Assembly: GCA_031289875.1 (NCBI GenBank) | Contig: JAITOO010000104.1 | Span: forward strand, 1-15,799 | Source: Flavobacteriaceae bacterium | GTDB taxonomy: Bacteria > Bacteroidota > Bacteroidia > Flavobacteriales > Weeksellaceae | Direction of reading: 5' to 3' | DNA: 15,799 bases | Shown here: in pieces, positions 1 to 5,641 of the stretch | Numbering within the stretch: position 1 is the stretch's first letter | Layout: each line of letters starts with the position of its first letter | Notes under the pieces: generated by a model | The model's input: the letters and a program-made list of their open reading frames with translations, nothing else | What the model was told of the DNA's origin: nothing | Databases searched by the model: none | Made by a program: the position numbers and the translations under genes

Positions 1-171
1 TGAATTAGGATCATCGAATTGGGGGTATTCTTTTTCCCATTGTTTGAGTTCTTCGAGCATTTTATCAAACTCATAATCCGACACTTCCGATTGGTCTAAG
101 ACATAATATTTATAGTTCAAGCGGTTAATCTCCTGACGTAGTAATTGTATTCTTGCCTGTATATCGTTCAT
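1..171 (-). CDS. ligA: NAD-dependent DNA ligase, N-terminal fragment (57 codons, runs off window)
   Basis: Reading the minus strand from the ATG at 171 gives 57 in-frame codons to the window edge. The product starts MNDIQARIQLLRQEINRL and continues NYKYYVLDQSEVSDYEFDKM. This is the Ia domain of bacterial NAD-dependent ligases: a helical N-terminus, then the Y-x-Y-Y...S-D-x-E-Y/F-D signature that binds the NMN half of NAD+, then a YPQFDDPNS stretch that precedes the conserved S-P-T-Q-R-V-G segment in the family (outside the window). LigA seals nicks in replication and repair. A Bacteroidota -7 box, TACATTTG on the minus strand (199..192), lies 20 bases before the start. Only the extreme N-terminus is visible, but the motif match is distinctive. 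Confidence 0.88.
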   Translation of the reverse strand, partial: MNDIQARIQLLRQEINRLNYKYYVLDQSEVSDYEFDKMLEELKQWEKEYPQFDDPNS

Positions 172-191
172 CCAAGTAAAAAATATTACTC

Positions 192-199
192 CAAATGTA
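192..199 (-). promoter_or_regulatory. -7 box of the ligA promoter
   Basis: TACATTTG on the minus strand matches the Bacteroidota consensus TAnnTTTG and lies 20 bases upstream of the ligA ATG. No convincing -33 TTTG is visible at the usual spacing. Confidence 0.6.
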
Positions 200-447
200 A
201 AGATTTTTTTTAACTCTGCCATATCGCCGAGTTTATAACGATGTTAGAAAAATCTATGACACGCCTCTTGCGGGGCGGAACAGTTTAGTAAATTCTTTTT
301 TCCGAATACATTGGGCTTCTGAAATTATAATCAACTGTATATCAGATGTTTTTTTTGTATTTCTGAGATTCACAACAAGCGAATGTAATTATTTTCAAAT
401 TAAGGAGAATAAATTTTCTCGTGATTTTCCTCAGAGTTTTTAGTCCT

Positions 448-459
448 TGATTCAAATCA
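448..459. promoter_or_regulatory. Palindrome upstream of fabI, possible operator
   Basis: TGATTCAAATCA is a 5-2-5 inverted repeat whose right edge is about 21 bases before the fabI -7 box, which puts it over or just upstream of the -33 region. This is a reasonable place for a fatty-acid-responsive regulator to bind, but such a short AT-rich palindrome can arise by chance, and no known regulator site is recognised. Confidence 0.2.
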
Positions 460-480
460 CGATATATTCAATAATTTTCA

Positions 481-488
481 TACATTTG
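481..488 (+). promoter_or_regulatory. -7 box of the fabI promoter
   Basis: TACATTTG matches TAnnTTTG exactly and lies 26 bases upstream of the fabI ATG, followed by an A-rich leader (AAGAAAAAAATAGT), as is common before start codons in this phylum. Confidence 0.65.
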
Positions 489-514
489 TAATGTAGAAAC
501 AAGAAAAAAATAGT

Positions 515-1324
515 ATGTCATACGGATTATTAAAAGGAAAAAAAGGAATTATTTTCGGAGCTTTAGACTCTAATTCTATTGCTTGGAAAGTGGCTGAAAG
601 AGCCTATGAAGAAGGAGCGGAATTTGTTCTGACCAATGCTCCGGTAGCTCTCAGAATGGGAGAACTTAACGCTTTGGCTGAAAAAACAGGCTCTGACGTG
701 ATTCCTGCGGATGCCACTTCTATGGAAGATTTAGGGAAACTTTTCGATCATGCTTTGGCAAAATTCGGCAAACTTGATTTTATTCTTCATTCCATAGGGA
801 TGTCTGTTAATGTGCGCAAGGGAAAGGTTTATACCGACCTGAATTATGATTGGCTGACCAAAGGCTGGGATATTTCGGCGGTTTCTTTTCATAAAGTAAT
901 GAAAACCGCTTGGGATAAGGATGCCATGAAAGAGTGGGGAAGTATTTTAGCGCTCACTTATATTGCCGCACAAAGGATTTTCCCGGGATATAACGACATG
1001 GCAGATAATAAAGCCTATTTGGAAAGTATTGCCCGAAGTTTTGGCTATGAATGGGGACTTAGAAATAAGGTAAGGGTAAACACTATTTCCCAATCTCCGA
1101 CTCCGACCACCGCAGGACAGGGAGTTAAAGGTTTCGGCGGATTTATTGAATTTGCAGAAGATGTGGCTCCGCTGGGAAATGCTACTGCCGATGACTGTGC
1201 GGGATACTGCATCACTTTGTTTTCTGACTTGACAAAGAAGGTTACACTCCAAAACCTTTACCACGACGGCGGTTTCTCCAATGTAGGAGTAAGCGACAAA
1301 GTAATGAAGCGATACGAAAAATAA
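515..1324 (+). CDS. fabI: Enoyl-[acyl-carrier-protein] reductase (NADH)
   Basis: FabI catalyses the last step of each fatty-acid elongation cycle, reducing trans-2-enoyl-ACP with NADH in the cytosol. The 269-residue product is a short-chain dehydrogenase-fold protein of typical FabI length. Near the N-terminus, GIIFGALDSNSIAWKVA (residues 11-27) is the FabI form of the dinucleotide-binding loop. HSIGMS (92-97) follows strand 4. The catalytic residues are visible as Tyr149, Tyr159 and Lys166: a Y-x6-K pair with the second tyrosine ten residues upstream, the FabI spacing. The loop before the substrate lid reads SQSPTPTTAG (192-201). The ATG follows a -7 box and an A-rich leader. The gene is monocistronic and ends at a bidirectional terminator. 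The sequence style (MSYGLLKGKKG start, DMADNKAYLES around the active site) is that of flavobacterial FabI. Confidence 0.95.
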   Translation: MSYGLLKGKKGIIFGALDSNSIAWKVAERAYEEGAEFVLTNAPVALRMGELNALAEKTGSDVIPADATSMEDLGKLFDHALAKFGKLDFILHSIGMSVNVRKGKVYTDLNYDWLTKGWDISAVSFHKVMKTAWDKDAMKEWGSILALTYIAAQRIFPGYNDMADNKAYLESIARSFGYEWGLRNKVRVNTISQSPTPTTAGQGVKGFGGFIEFAEDVAPLGNATADDCAGYCITLFSDLTKKVTLQNLYHDGGFSNVGVSDKVMKRYEK

Positions 1325-1330
1325 TTGAAA

Positions 1331-1366
1331 AAAAATGAGTAATTAAAATTTCAATTACTCATTTTT
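1331..1366. terminator. Bidirectional terminator between fabI and the lipoprotein gene
   Basis: AAAAATGAGTAATT (1331-1344) pairs perfectly with AATTACTCATTTTT (1353-1366) around an 8-base loop, giving a 14-bp stem with A-tract on one side and T-tract on the other. It lies between two convergent stop codons (1324 on plus, 1385 on minus) and can serve both. Confidence 0.85.
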
Positions 1367-1384
1367 TAATCTTATTAAAAGTTG

Positions 1385-1948
1385 TTATTTCAATTCTTTT
1401 ACCTTGCTGTCGTCAAGGTGATAGTACTTGATTACTGCATTGTAGTCTTTGTAATCCACCGGCGTTGTTTTCGTTCCTGAGGCGGAGTAAGATACAAATC
1501 CACCCGGAATTACTACAATTCTGAAATTTTGATTAGCATAAAGAGCAGGCGTTAAAGAAAGGTCATAAGTACTGTCCGCATAGATATAGACGTCATATAC
1601 GCTAAAATCAAAATCATAAAATATATCATCGGAATAACCGTCTCCGTTCACATCACTGTGTAAATAAACAGTTGTCGGAAGTAATTGCCAAATAGGTGCG
1701 CCGTTTGCCGAACCGCTTTGCCTGTAAACCAATACGTGATCACTGTCATAAAATTGAAAATTAGACGGAAACACTTTTTCTATCACATATTTACCCAAAG
1801 AACTGTCATACTGAAAGGTTGCTTTATTCACGGTGAATACAGCCGCAATCGTATCAGTATCCTGATAATTATCGTTGTCATTATTACAACTTGTGAAAGT
1901 CAGCCCAAAACTCAAAGCCAAAAACAGGGAAGAAAAAATCTTTTTCAT
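1385..1948 (-). CDS. Small lipoprotein of unknown function
   Basis: I do not recognise a named family. From the ATG at 1948 the product is 187 residues. It begins MKKIFSSLFLALSFGLTFTS and then Cys21, a type II signal peptide with lipobox TFTSC, so it should be lipid-anchored. The Asn/Asp-rich tail after the cysteine (CNNDNDNY) would suit a flexible tether. The mature part is aromatic and Asp/Tyr-rich, predicted mainly beta. Residues 99-108 read DVNGDGYSDD, which looks like a calcium-binding loop of the EF-hand/dockerin kind (D-x-N-x-D-G-x-x-D). An upstream in-frame ATG at 1999 is rejected: the -7 box TATCTTTG (1993..1986, minus) would lie inside that longer frame, and it places transcription start near 1980, about 30 bases before the ATG chosen here. 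The gene appears monocistronic, convergent with fabI and divergent from the ABC-F gene. Confidence 0.8.
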   Translation of the reverse strand: MKKIFSSLFLALSFGLTFTSCNNDNDNYQDTDTIAAVFTVNKATFQYDSSLGKYVIEKVFPSNFQFYDSDHVLVYRQSGSANGAPIWQLLPTTVYLHSDVNGDGYSDDIFYDFDFSVYDVYIYADSTYDLSLTPALYANQNFRIVVIPGGFVSYSASGTKTTPVDYKDYNAVIKYYHLDDSKVKELK

Positions 1949-1985
1949 ACTTGATAAATTTAAATTAATACTTTTTATATTTCGA

Positions 1986-1993
1986 CAAAGATA
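1986..1993 (-). promoter_or_regulatory. -7 box of the lipoprotein gene promoter
   Basis: TATCTTTG on the minus strand matches TAnnTTTG and is 37 bases before the chosen ATG at 1948. It decides the start, because the alternative ATG at 1999 lies upstream of it. Confidence 0.6.
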
Positions 1994-2014
1994 ACGCATA
2001 TAAGTTTAAAATAG

Positions 2015-2022
2015 TATTTTTG
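2015..2022 (+). promoter_or_regulatory. -7 box of the ABC-F gene promoter
   Basis: TATTTTTG matches TAnnTTTG and is 21 bases upstream of the ATG at 2044. Its upstream part overlaps that of the divergent lipoprotein promoter (boxes only 21 bases apart), so the two promoters share DNA. Confidence 0.6.
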
Positions 2023-2043
2023 CACGGCGAAAATTAAAAAAGA

Positions 2044-3945
2044 ATGATTTTAGTACAGAACTTGGGAATACATTTTGCAGGAAATTATCTGTTTGAAAAC
2101 GTCAGTTTCAGAATTGACAAGAACAACCGCATCGGCTTGGCAGGCAAAAACGGCGCCGGAAAATCTACCCTGCTGAAAATTCTGGCGGGCGAACAGCCTC
2201 CGTCCGAAGGAACGGTCGAAAAGGAAGGAAGCGTCCGAATCGGTTATCTGAAACAGGATTTAGACTTTGAATACGGTCGCACCGTTTGGGATGAAACAAT
2301 GCTCGCTTTCAAGGAACTGAACAAAATCATTGAAAAAATCAACAAAATCAATCACGAACTTGCTACAAGAACTGATTATGAATCGGAAGAATACCATGCG
2401 CTTATCCACGATTTGACTGACCTGACCGACCAACTTTCGCACTTGGGCGGATACAACATCGACGGAGAAATTGAAAAAGTTTTGAAAGGTCTCGGCTTCA
2501 AAGAATCTGATTTTCAAAAACTAACCGATGAATTTTCAGGCGGTTGGCGAATGCGGATTGAACTTGCCAAACTTCTTCTGGAAGAAAACGACGTGCTGCT
2601 TTTGGACGAGCCGACCAACCACTTGGACATTGAGTCCATCATTTGGCTGGAAAGTTTTTTGGTCAATTACAAGGGGGCGGTCGTTTTGGTGTCGCACGAC
2701 AAACAATTTCTGACTAATGTAACTAACAGAACGATAGAAATTTCCAACAAATCTATTCAAGATTACAAAACAAACTACACCAAATATCTGATTTTGAAGC
2801 AAGAACGGAAAGAAAAACTCCTTCAAGCGCAAAAAAATCAGGAGCAAAATATTAAACACACGGAACAACTCATCGAAAAATTCCGTTATAAGGCAAGCAA
2901 GGCGGCTTTTGCCCAATCGCTGATTAAAAAATTGGACAAAGTAGAGCGGATTGAGGTTGAAGATGAAGACGTAACCCGCTTCAATATTAGATTTGAGCCG
3001 AGCATCACATCGGGAAAAATTATTTTCAAAGCAGAGCATCTGAGCAAATCTTTTGGTGATAAATTGGTTTTTAAAAATGCAAATTTCTACATCGAACGCG
3101 GCGAAAAAATCGCTTTTGTCGGGCAGAATGGTCAAGGAAAAACCACGCTGGCAAAAATTTTAGACGGCATTCTTCCCTACGACGGAACGCTGGAAGTAGG
3201 TCATAATGTGCAGATTGGATATTTTGCACAAAATCAGGCAGAGGTGCTGAATGTTTCCAAAACCATTCTGGAAGAAGCCGAAGACTCCGCAACGGAAGAG
3301 TCCCGCCCGCGCGTACGCGACCTGCTCGGATCGTTTCTCTTTCAAGGCGACGAGGTGCAGAAAAAAGTTTCCGTGCTTTCGGGAGGAGAACGCAACAGGT
3401 TGGCTTTGTGTAAATTGCTTCTCCGCCCCTTCAACACTTTGATTATGGACGAGCCGACCAACCACTTGGATTTGCAATCGAAAGCCATTTTAAAACAGGC
3501 GTTGAAAAATTTTTCAGGAACTTTGATTTTGGTCTCTCATGACCGCGAGTTTCTGGACGGACTTGCCGATAAAATTTTTGAATTTCGCAACGGTCAAGTT
3601 AAAGAATTTTTGGGAGGAATTGCCGAATATCTCGACTACCGAAAAAAAGAATCCATGCGGGAGGTCAGCTTGGAAAAATCTTCCATGAAAACCGCTCCTG
3701 AAACGGAACAGCCTGCCAAAGGCAAAGAAATCAGGTTCAATACCAAAGAGCAGAGGGCGCGGGAAAACAAACTTTCCGGATTGGAAACAGAAATCGAAAA
3801 TGTTGAAAATCAGATTAAAGAAATTGAAAATTCTTTTTCTGTAAAAAATCCGGTGCAGGAAGAGTTACAGAAATATTCCGATCTGAAAGAAAAACTAAAA
3901 ACGTTGAACTCGGATTGGGAAAAGGTTTTTGAAGAACTGAATTGA
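2044..3945 (+). CDS. ABC-F family ATPase (YheS/YdiF-like)
   Basis: The 633-residue product has two ABC ATPase domains in one chain and no membrane segments, which defines the ABC-F class. These are cytosolic ATPases that act on the ribosome E-site or in antibiotic resistance. Domain 1: Walker A GKNGAGKS (34-41), signature SGGWR (165-169), Walker B VLLLDEPTNHLD (184-195), switch His in VSHD (216-219). The charged helical linker at about 238-310, including FRYKASKAAFAQ, is the P-site tRNA interaction motif region. Domain 2: Walker A GQNGQGKT (360-367), signature LSGGERN (445-451), Walker B LIMDEPTNHLD (466-476), SHD (498-500). Residues from about 575 to the end form a Lys/Glu-rich coiled coil. 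Both catalytic glutamates are intact. The linker resembles the YheS/YdiF branch, so a housekeeping translation factor is more likely than a resistance determinant, but the branch cannot be settled by eye. Confidence 0.9.
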   Translation: MILVQNLGIHFAGNYLFENVSFRIDKNNRIGLAGKNGAGKSTLLKILAGEQPPSEGTVEKEGSVRIGYLKQDLDFEYGRTVWDETMLAFKELNKIIEKINKINHELATRTDYESEEYHALIHDLTDLTDQLSHLGGYNIDGEIEKVLKGLGFKESDFQKLTDEFSGGWRMRIELAKLLLEENDVLLLDEPTNHLDIESIIWLESFLVNYKGAVVLVSHDKQFLTNVTNRTIEISNKSIQDYKTNYTKYLILKQERKEKLLQAQKNQEQNIKHTEQLIEKFRYKASKAAFAQSLIKKLDKVERIEVEDEDVTRFNIRFEPSITSGKIIFKAEHLSKSFGDKLVFKNANFYIERGEKIAFVGQNGQGKTTLAKILDGILPYDGTLEVGHNVQIGYFAQNQAEVLNVSKTILEEAEDSATEESRPRVRDLLGSFLFQGDEVQKKVSVLSGGERNRLALCKLLLRPFNTLIMDEPTNHLDLQSKAILKQALKNFSGTLILVSHDREFLDGLADKIFEFRNGQVKEFLGGIAEYLDYRKKESMREVSLEKSSMKTAPETEQPAKGKEIRFNTKEQRARENKLSGLETEIENVENQIKEIENSFSVKNPVQEELQKYSDLKEKLKTLNSDWEKVFEELN

Positions 3946-4044
3946 AACTTCAGGCATAAAAAATACTCCAAACTTCAATTTTGCTGAAATTTCCAAAAAA
4001 ACGTTTTACCTTGTGATTGATTACAAACTGACCACAATTTTTCA

Positions 4045-4052
4045 TATATTTG
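4045..4052 (+). promoter_or_regulatory. -7 box of the folD promoter
   Basis: TATATTTG matches TAnnTTTG, 24 bases upstream of the ATG at 4077. A possible TTG start at 4050 lies inside this box, so it cannot be the translation start of a transcript made here. Confidence 0.65.
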
Positions 4053-4076
4053 TTTATTCTTAAAATTCAATCAAAA

Positions 4077-4982
4077 ATGGCGCAGATTCTTAACGGGAAT
4101 TTCATTTCCAAGCAGTTGAAAGAAGAAATCAAACAGGAAGTTGCACAATGGACAGCGAAAGGATATCGTCCGCCGCATTTAGCCGCCGTTTTGGTGGGCG
4201 AAAATGGAGCAAGCGTAACTTATGTAAACAACAAAATCAAAGATTGCCATGCGGTAGGTTTCAAATCTTCGCTGGTAAAATTGGACGATTCCGTGACGGA
4301 ACAGGAACTCATCGGCGAAATCAAAAAACTCAATGCTGATACGGAATTGGACGGTTTTATCGTACAACTTCCGCTTCCCAAACATATTGACCAAGAGAGA
4401 GTTATTCTGGCAATTGATCCTTCCAAAGACGTGGACGGCTTCCACCCCGAAAATTTTGGAAAAATGGCGCTGGACATGGAAAGTTTTCTGTCCGCTACTC
4501 CGTTTGGAATCATCACATTATTAGAAAGATACAACATTTCGACCGAAGGAAAAGACGTGGTGGTCGTTGGGCGGAGCAGGATTGTCGGCAAGCCAATGAG
4601 CCTTTTGATGGGACGGAAAGGCTATCCCGGCAACAGTACGGTTACGACTGTCCACACGCACACCCGAAACTTGGAAGAATACACCCGCCGAGCGGACATC
4701 GTGATTACCGCACTGGGCGTGCCGCATTTTCTGAAAGCCGACATGATAAAAGTCGGCGCAGTGGTCGTGGATGTCGGAATCACGCGCGTGGAAGATGCTT
4801 CCAAAGAAAAAGGATTCTATCTCGCCGGAGATGTGGATTTTGAGGAAGTTGAAAAAAAGGCGGCATGGATTACGCCTGTTCCGGGCGGCGTGGGTCCCAT
4901 GACGAGAGCTATGCTGCTGAAAAATTCTATGCTGGCTTACACACGGCGATTCAAATCAGTTGAAGGTGGGGTTAAAGTTTAA
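4077..4982 (+). CDS. folD: Bifunctional methylenetetrahydrofolate dehydrogenase / methenyltetrahydrofolate cyclohydrolase
   Basis: FolD interconverts 5,10-methylene-THF, 5,10-methenyl-THF and 10-formyl-THF in the cytosol, feeding purine and formyl-Met synthesis. From the ATG at 4077 the product is 301 residues, close to the usual 280-300. The catalytic Y-x3-K motif is YVNNK (Tyr49, Lys53). QLPLP lies at 97-101 and KDVDGFHP at about 117-124, both folate-pocket signatures. VVGRSRIVGKP (163-173) is the NADP-binding P-loop-like motif, and PGGVGPMT (269-276) is the C-terminal family signature. The upstream TTG (4050) is rejected because it falls inside the -7 box. The last 27 bases overlap, on the opposite strand, a coding-like fragment (4956-5112). 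No terminator is seen directly after the stop. Confidence 0.95.
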   Translation: MAQILNGNFISKQLKEEIKQEVAQWTAKGYRPPHLAAVLVGENGASVTYVNNKIKDCHAVGFKSSLVKLDDSVTEQELIGEIKKLNADTELDGFIVQLPLPKHIDQERVILAIDPSKDVDGFHPENFGKMALDMESFLSATPFGIITLLERYNISTEGKDVVVVGRSRIVGKPMSLLMGRKGYPGNSTVTTVHTHTRNLEEYTRRADIVITALGVPHFLKADMIKVGAVVVDVGITRVEDASKEKGFYLAGDVDFEEVEKKAAWITPVPGGVGPMTRAMLLKNSMLAYTRRFKSVEGGVKV

Positions 4983-5112
4983 TTTGCTGAGAGCTTCATA
5001 GATGCGGTAATTGATTTGCATCCCGAAGGTTACGCAGTAAGAGTCCGTTTCGATTCGCTCACGACCAATAAAGTAGTGGTTGCCATATTCAGGCACGCTG
5101 ATTTTTTTACTT
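4956..5112 (-). pseudogene. Coding-like fragment without start codon, overlapping the 3' end of folD
   Basis: On the minus strand an open frame ends at TGA 4958..4956 and reads ISVPEYGNHYFIGRERI followed by ETDSYCVTFGMQINYRIYEA. The frame stays open upstream only to a stop near 5176, with low-complexity Lys-rich codons and no ATG, so it cannot be a complete gene. Amino-acid and codon composition look protein-like and differ from the AT-rich surroundings. The opposite frame is also open here (HPEGYAVRVRFDSLTTNKV), so the real strand is uncertain. Either it is the tail of a decayed gene or a dispersed intergenic repeat that happens to be open. I do not recognise a family. Confidence 0.25.
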
Positions 5113-5125
5113 TTTTCAGTTCTTT

Positions 5126-5157
5126 TTTGAACTTGTCTAAATTTATTTGTACTTTTG
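5126..5157 (+). promoter_or_regulatory. Promoter of tandem cassette 1 (-33 and -7 boxes)
   Basis: TTTG (5126-5129), then exactly 20 bases, then TACTTTTG (5150-5157). This is a full match to the Bacteroidota housekeeping promoter (TTTG, about 19-20 bases, TAnnTTTG). No conventional gene follows; a strong hairpin terminator comes about 60 bases later. Confidence 0.7.
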
Positions 5158-5174
5158 TTATAGTTTAAACTTTA
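5136..5174 (+). repeat. 39-bp direct repeat, copy 1 of 2
   Basis: From TCTAAATTTATTTGTAC to the TTTAAACTTTA end this matches 5303-5341 at 38 of 39 positions (T at 5153 versus C at 5320). The copies are 167 bp apart. The repeat covers the -7 box and the first bases of the predicted transcript. Confidence 0.9.
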
Positions 5175-5243
5175 ATTAGTTTAATGATTTCATATCACTT
5201 GAAGTTATTGTTAAATCCCTGCGCAAGCGGGGGTTTTTCTTTT
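5163..5243 (+). ncRNA. Candidate small RNA 1 (about 80 nt)
   Basis: Between the cassette 1 promoter and its terminator an RNA of about 80 nt would be made, starting a few bases after 5157. It begins with the repeated TTTAAACTTTA leader, is AT-rich in the middle, and ends in a 10-bp hairpin with GCAA loop and a T-rich tail. It matches no RNA family I know. An ATG at 5184 opens a 37-codon frame that runs through the terminator, so a tiny mRNA is an alternative. The existence of a second cassette with the same architecture is the main support. Confidence 0.45.
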
Positions 5244-5297
5244 CTATTGCTGTTATTGTTGTCATGTTTTTGGTTTTTTATGATATTATTGTTTTGA
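5184..5297 (+). CDS. Possible 37-residue hydrophobic peptide (doubtful)
   Basis: An ATG 27 bases after the cassette 1 promoter opens 37 codons. The product starts MISYHLKLLLNPCASGG and continues as an almost uninterrupted Leu/Phe/Trp-rich segment (residues 18-37), like a single membrane helix. Tiny hydrophobic peptides of this kind occur as type I toxins or membrane regulators. Against it, residues 10-18 are encoded by the terminator hairpin itself and the rest by its T-rich tail and the DNA beyond, so most transcripts would end inside the frame. The hydrophobicity may simply come from T-rich DNA. No counterpart exists in cassette 2. Confidence 0.15.
   Translation: MISYHLKLLLNPCASGGFSFLLLLLLSCFWFFMILLF
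5213..5243 (+). terminator. Intrinsic terminator of cassette 1
   Basis: AAATCCCTGC (5213-5222), GCAA loop, GCGGGGGTTT (5227-5236): a 10-bp stem including two G-T pairs, followed by a T-rich tail to 5243. Confidence 0.75.
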
Positions 5298-5324
5298 TAT
5301 TCTCTAAATTTATTTGTACCTTTG
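5293..5324 (+). promoter_or_regulatory. Promoter of tandem cassette 2 (-33 and -7 boxes)
   Basis: TTTG (5293-5296), exactly 20 bases, TACCTTTG (5317-5324). The spacing is identical to cassette 1, although only the last 14 bases of the spacer belong to the repeat. Conservation of the -33 box outside the repeated segment supports function. Confidence 0.7.
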
Positions 5325-5341
5325 TTATAGTTTAAACTTTA
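5303..5341 (+). repeat. 39-bp direct repeat, copy 2 of 2
   Basis: Second copy of the repeat at 5136-5174, 38 of 39 identical, same orientation. Confidence 0.9.
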
Positions 5342-5393
5342 TTATTTATTTAAATTTGTAAAACCTCTGTCCGCAAGCGGGGGTTTTACTTTT
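5330..5393 (+). ncRNA. Candidate small RNA 2 (about 65 nt)
   Basis: Predicted transcript from the cassette 2 promoter to its terminator. It shares the TTTAAACTTTA 5' leader and the CGCAAGCGGGGGTTTT hairpin core with candidate 1; the middle differs and is shorter. It contains no ATG, so it is unlikely to encode a peptide. Function unknown. Confidence 0.45.
5360..5393 (+). terminator. Intrinsic terminator of cassette 2
   Basis: AAAACCTC (5360-5367) pairs with GGGGTTTT (5380-5387), with an inner CGC/GCG stem (5372-5374 with 5377-5379) and a small bulge, followed by a T-rich tail. It shares the core GCAAGCGGGGGTTTT with the cassette 1 terminator. Confidence 0.65.
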
Positions 5394-5415
5394 AATTTTG
5401 GTTTATATACCCAAA

Positions 5416-5430
5416 TGTCCCTTCGGGACA
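5416..5430. repeat. Perfect small hairpin
   Basis: TGTCCC, loop TTC, GGGACA: a 6-bp perfect stem at the left edge of the GC-richer block. No T-tract follows. Confidence 0.5.
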
Positions 5431-5460
5431 GCATTCTCTTAACCGCTTCGCCATATACTT

Positions 5461-5483
5461 AGCCCCGCATGGGCAGGGCTTTT
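5461..5483 (+). terminator. Terminator-like hairpin in the GC-richer block
   Basis: AGCCC (5461-5465) pairs with GGGCT (5476-5480) and TTTT follows. A competing GCCC/GGGC pairing exists inside. It could back up the cassette 2 terminator or be part of a dispersed repeat. Confidence 0.3.
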
Positions 5484-5641
5484 CGTGGTGGCATTGAGAC
5501 AAGTCCGGCAAACAGTTTTGTACATCTCGTCGCCGTCCGGCATATTTACTACTTGGTTCAGTTTCAAATCTTTTAATCCTTTTTTCTAAAAAAAAATACT
5601 ATTCGCCTGATTTTTGACGTTATGATTAAAAACATCACTAA

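Larger units (their letters stand above)
172..514. other. 343-bp intergenic region between divergent ligA and fabI
   Basis: No credible reading frame is visible on either strand. It contains the ligA -7 box at its left end and the fabI -7 box at its right end. Near 262-277 there is an isolated GC-rich hairpin (CGCCTC, loop TTGC, GGGGCG) with no T-tract, so it is not an obvious terminator. A short palindrome lies at 448-459. The rest is AT-rich spacer. Confidence 0.6.
4983..5641. other. 659-bp stretch without a conventional gene, rich in repeats and hairpins
   Basis: From left to right it holds the coding-like fragment overlapping the folD end (to about 5112), two tandem copies of a promoter-terminator cassette (5126-5243 and 5293-5393), a perfect small hairpin (5416-5430), a GC-richer block with a terminator-like hairpin (5461-5483) and an 8-base direct repeat GTCCGGCA (5503-5510 and 5535-5542), then AT-rich DNA leading to the M28 peptidase gene. 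A one-mismatch -7-like box (GATTTTTG, 5609-5616) lies 25 bases before the peptidase ATG. Confidence 0.7.

Noticed and set aside
1949..1999. Upstream ATG at 1999 for the lipoprotein gene
   Set aside because: It would put the -7 box inside the coding region and 17 residues ahead of a perfect type II signal peptide.
2536..3135. 199-residue reverse-strand frame inside the ABC-F gene
   Set aside because: It is antisense to Walker, signature and linker motifs of a clear ABC-F protein; Phe-rich composition is typical of a shadow frame.
3946..4000. Terminator after the ABC-F gene
   Set aside because: GAAACTTCAG and CTGAAATTTC can pair with one mismatch, but the loop is about 30 bases and no T-tract follows on the plus strand.
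5136..5341. Start of a CRISPR array (39-bp direct repeat)
   Set aside because: Only two copies, 167 bp period, no cas genes, and the repeat is explained by promoter and leader elements.
5437..5562. Minus-strand peptide with VCRTC resembling the zinc-ribbon end of thymidine kinase
   Set aside because: Only a few residues match, no kinase motifs occur upstream, and the frame stops within 35 codons; chance resemblance is more likely.
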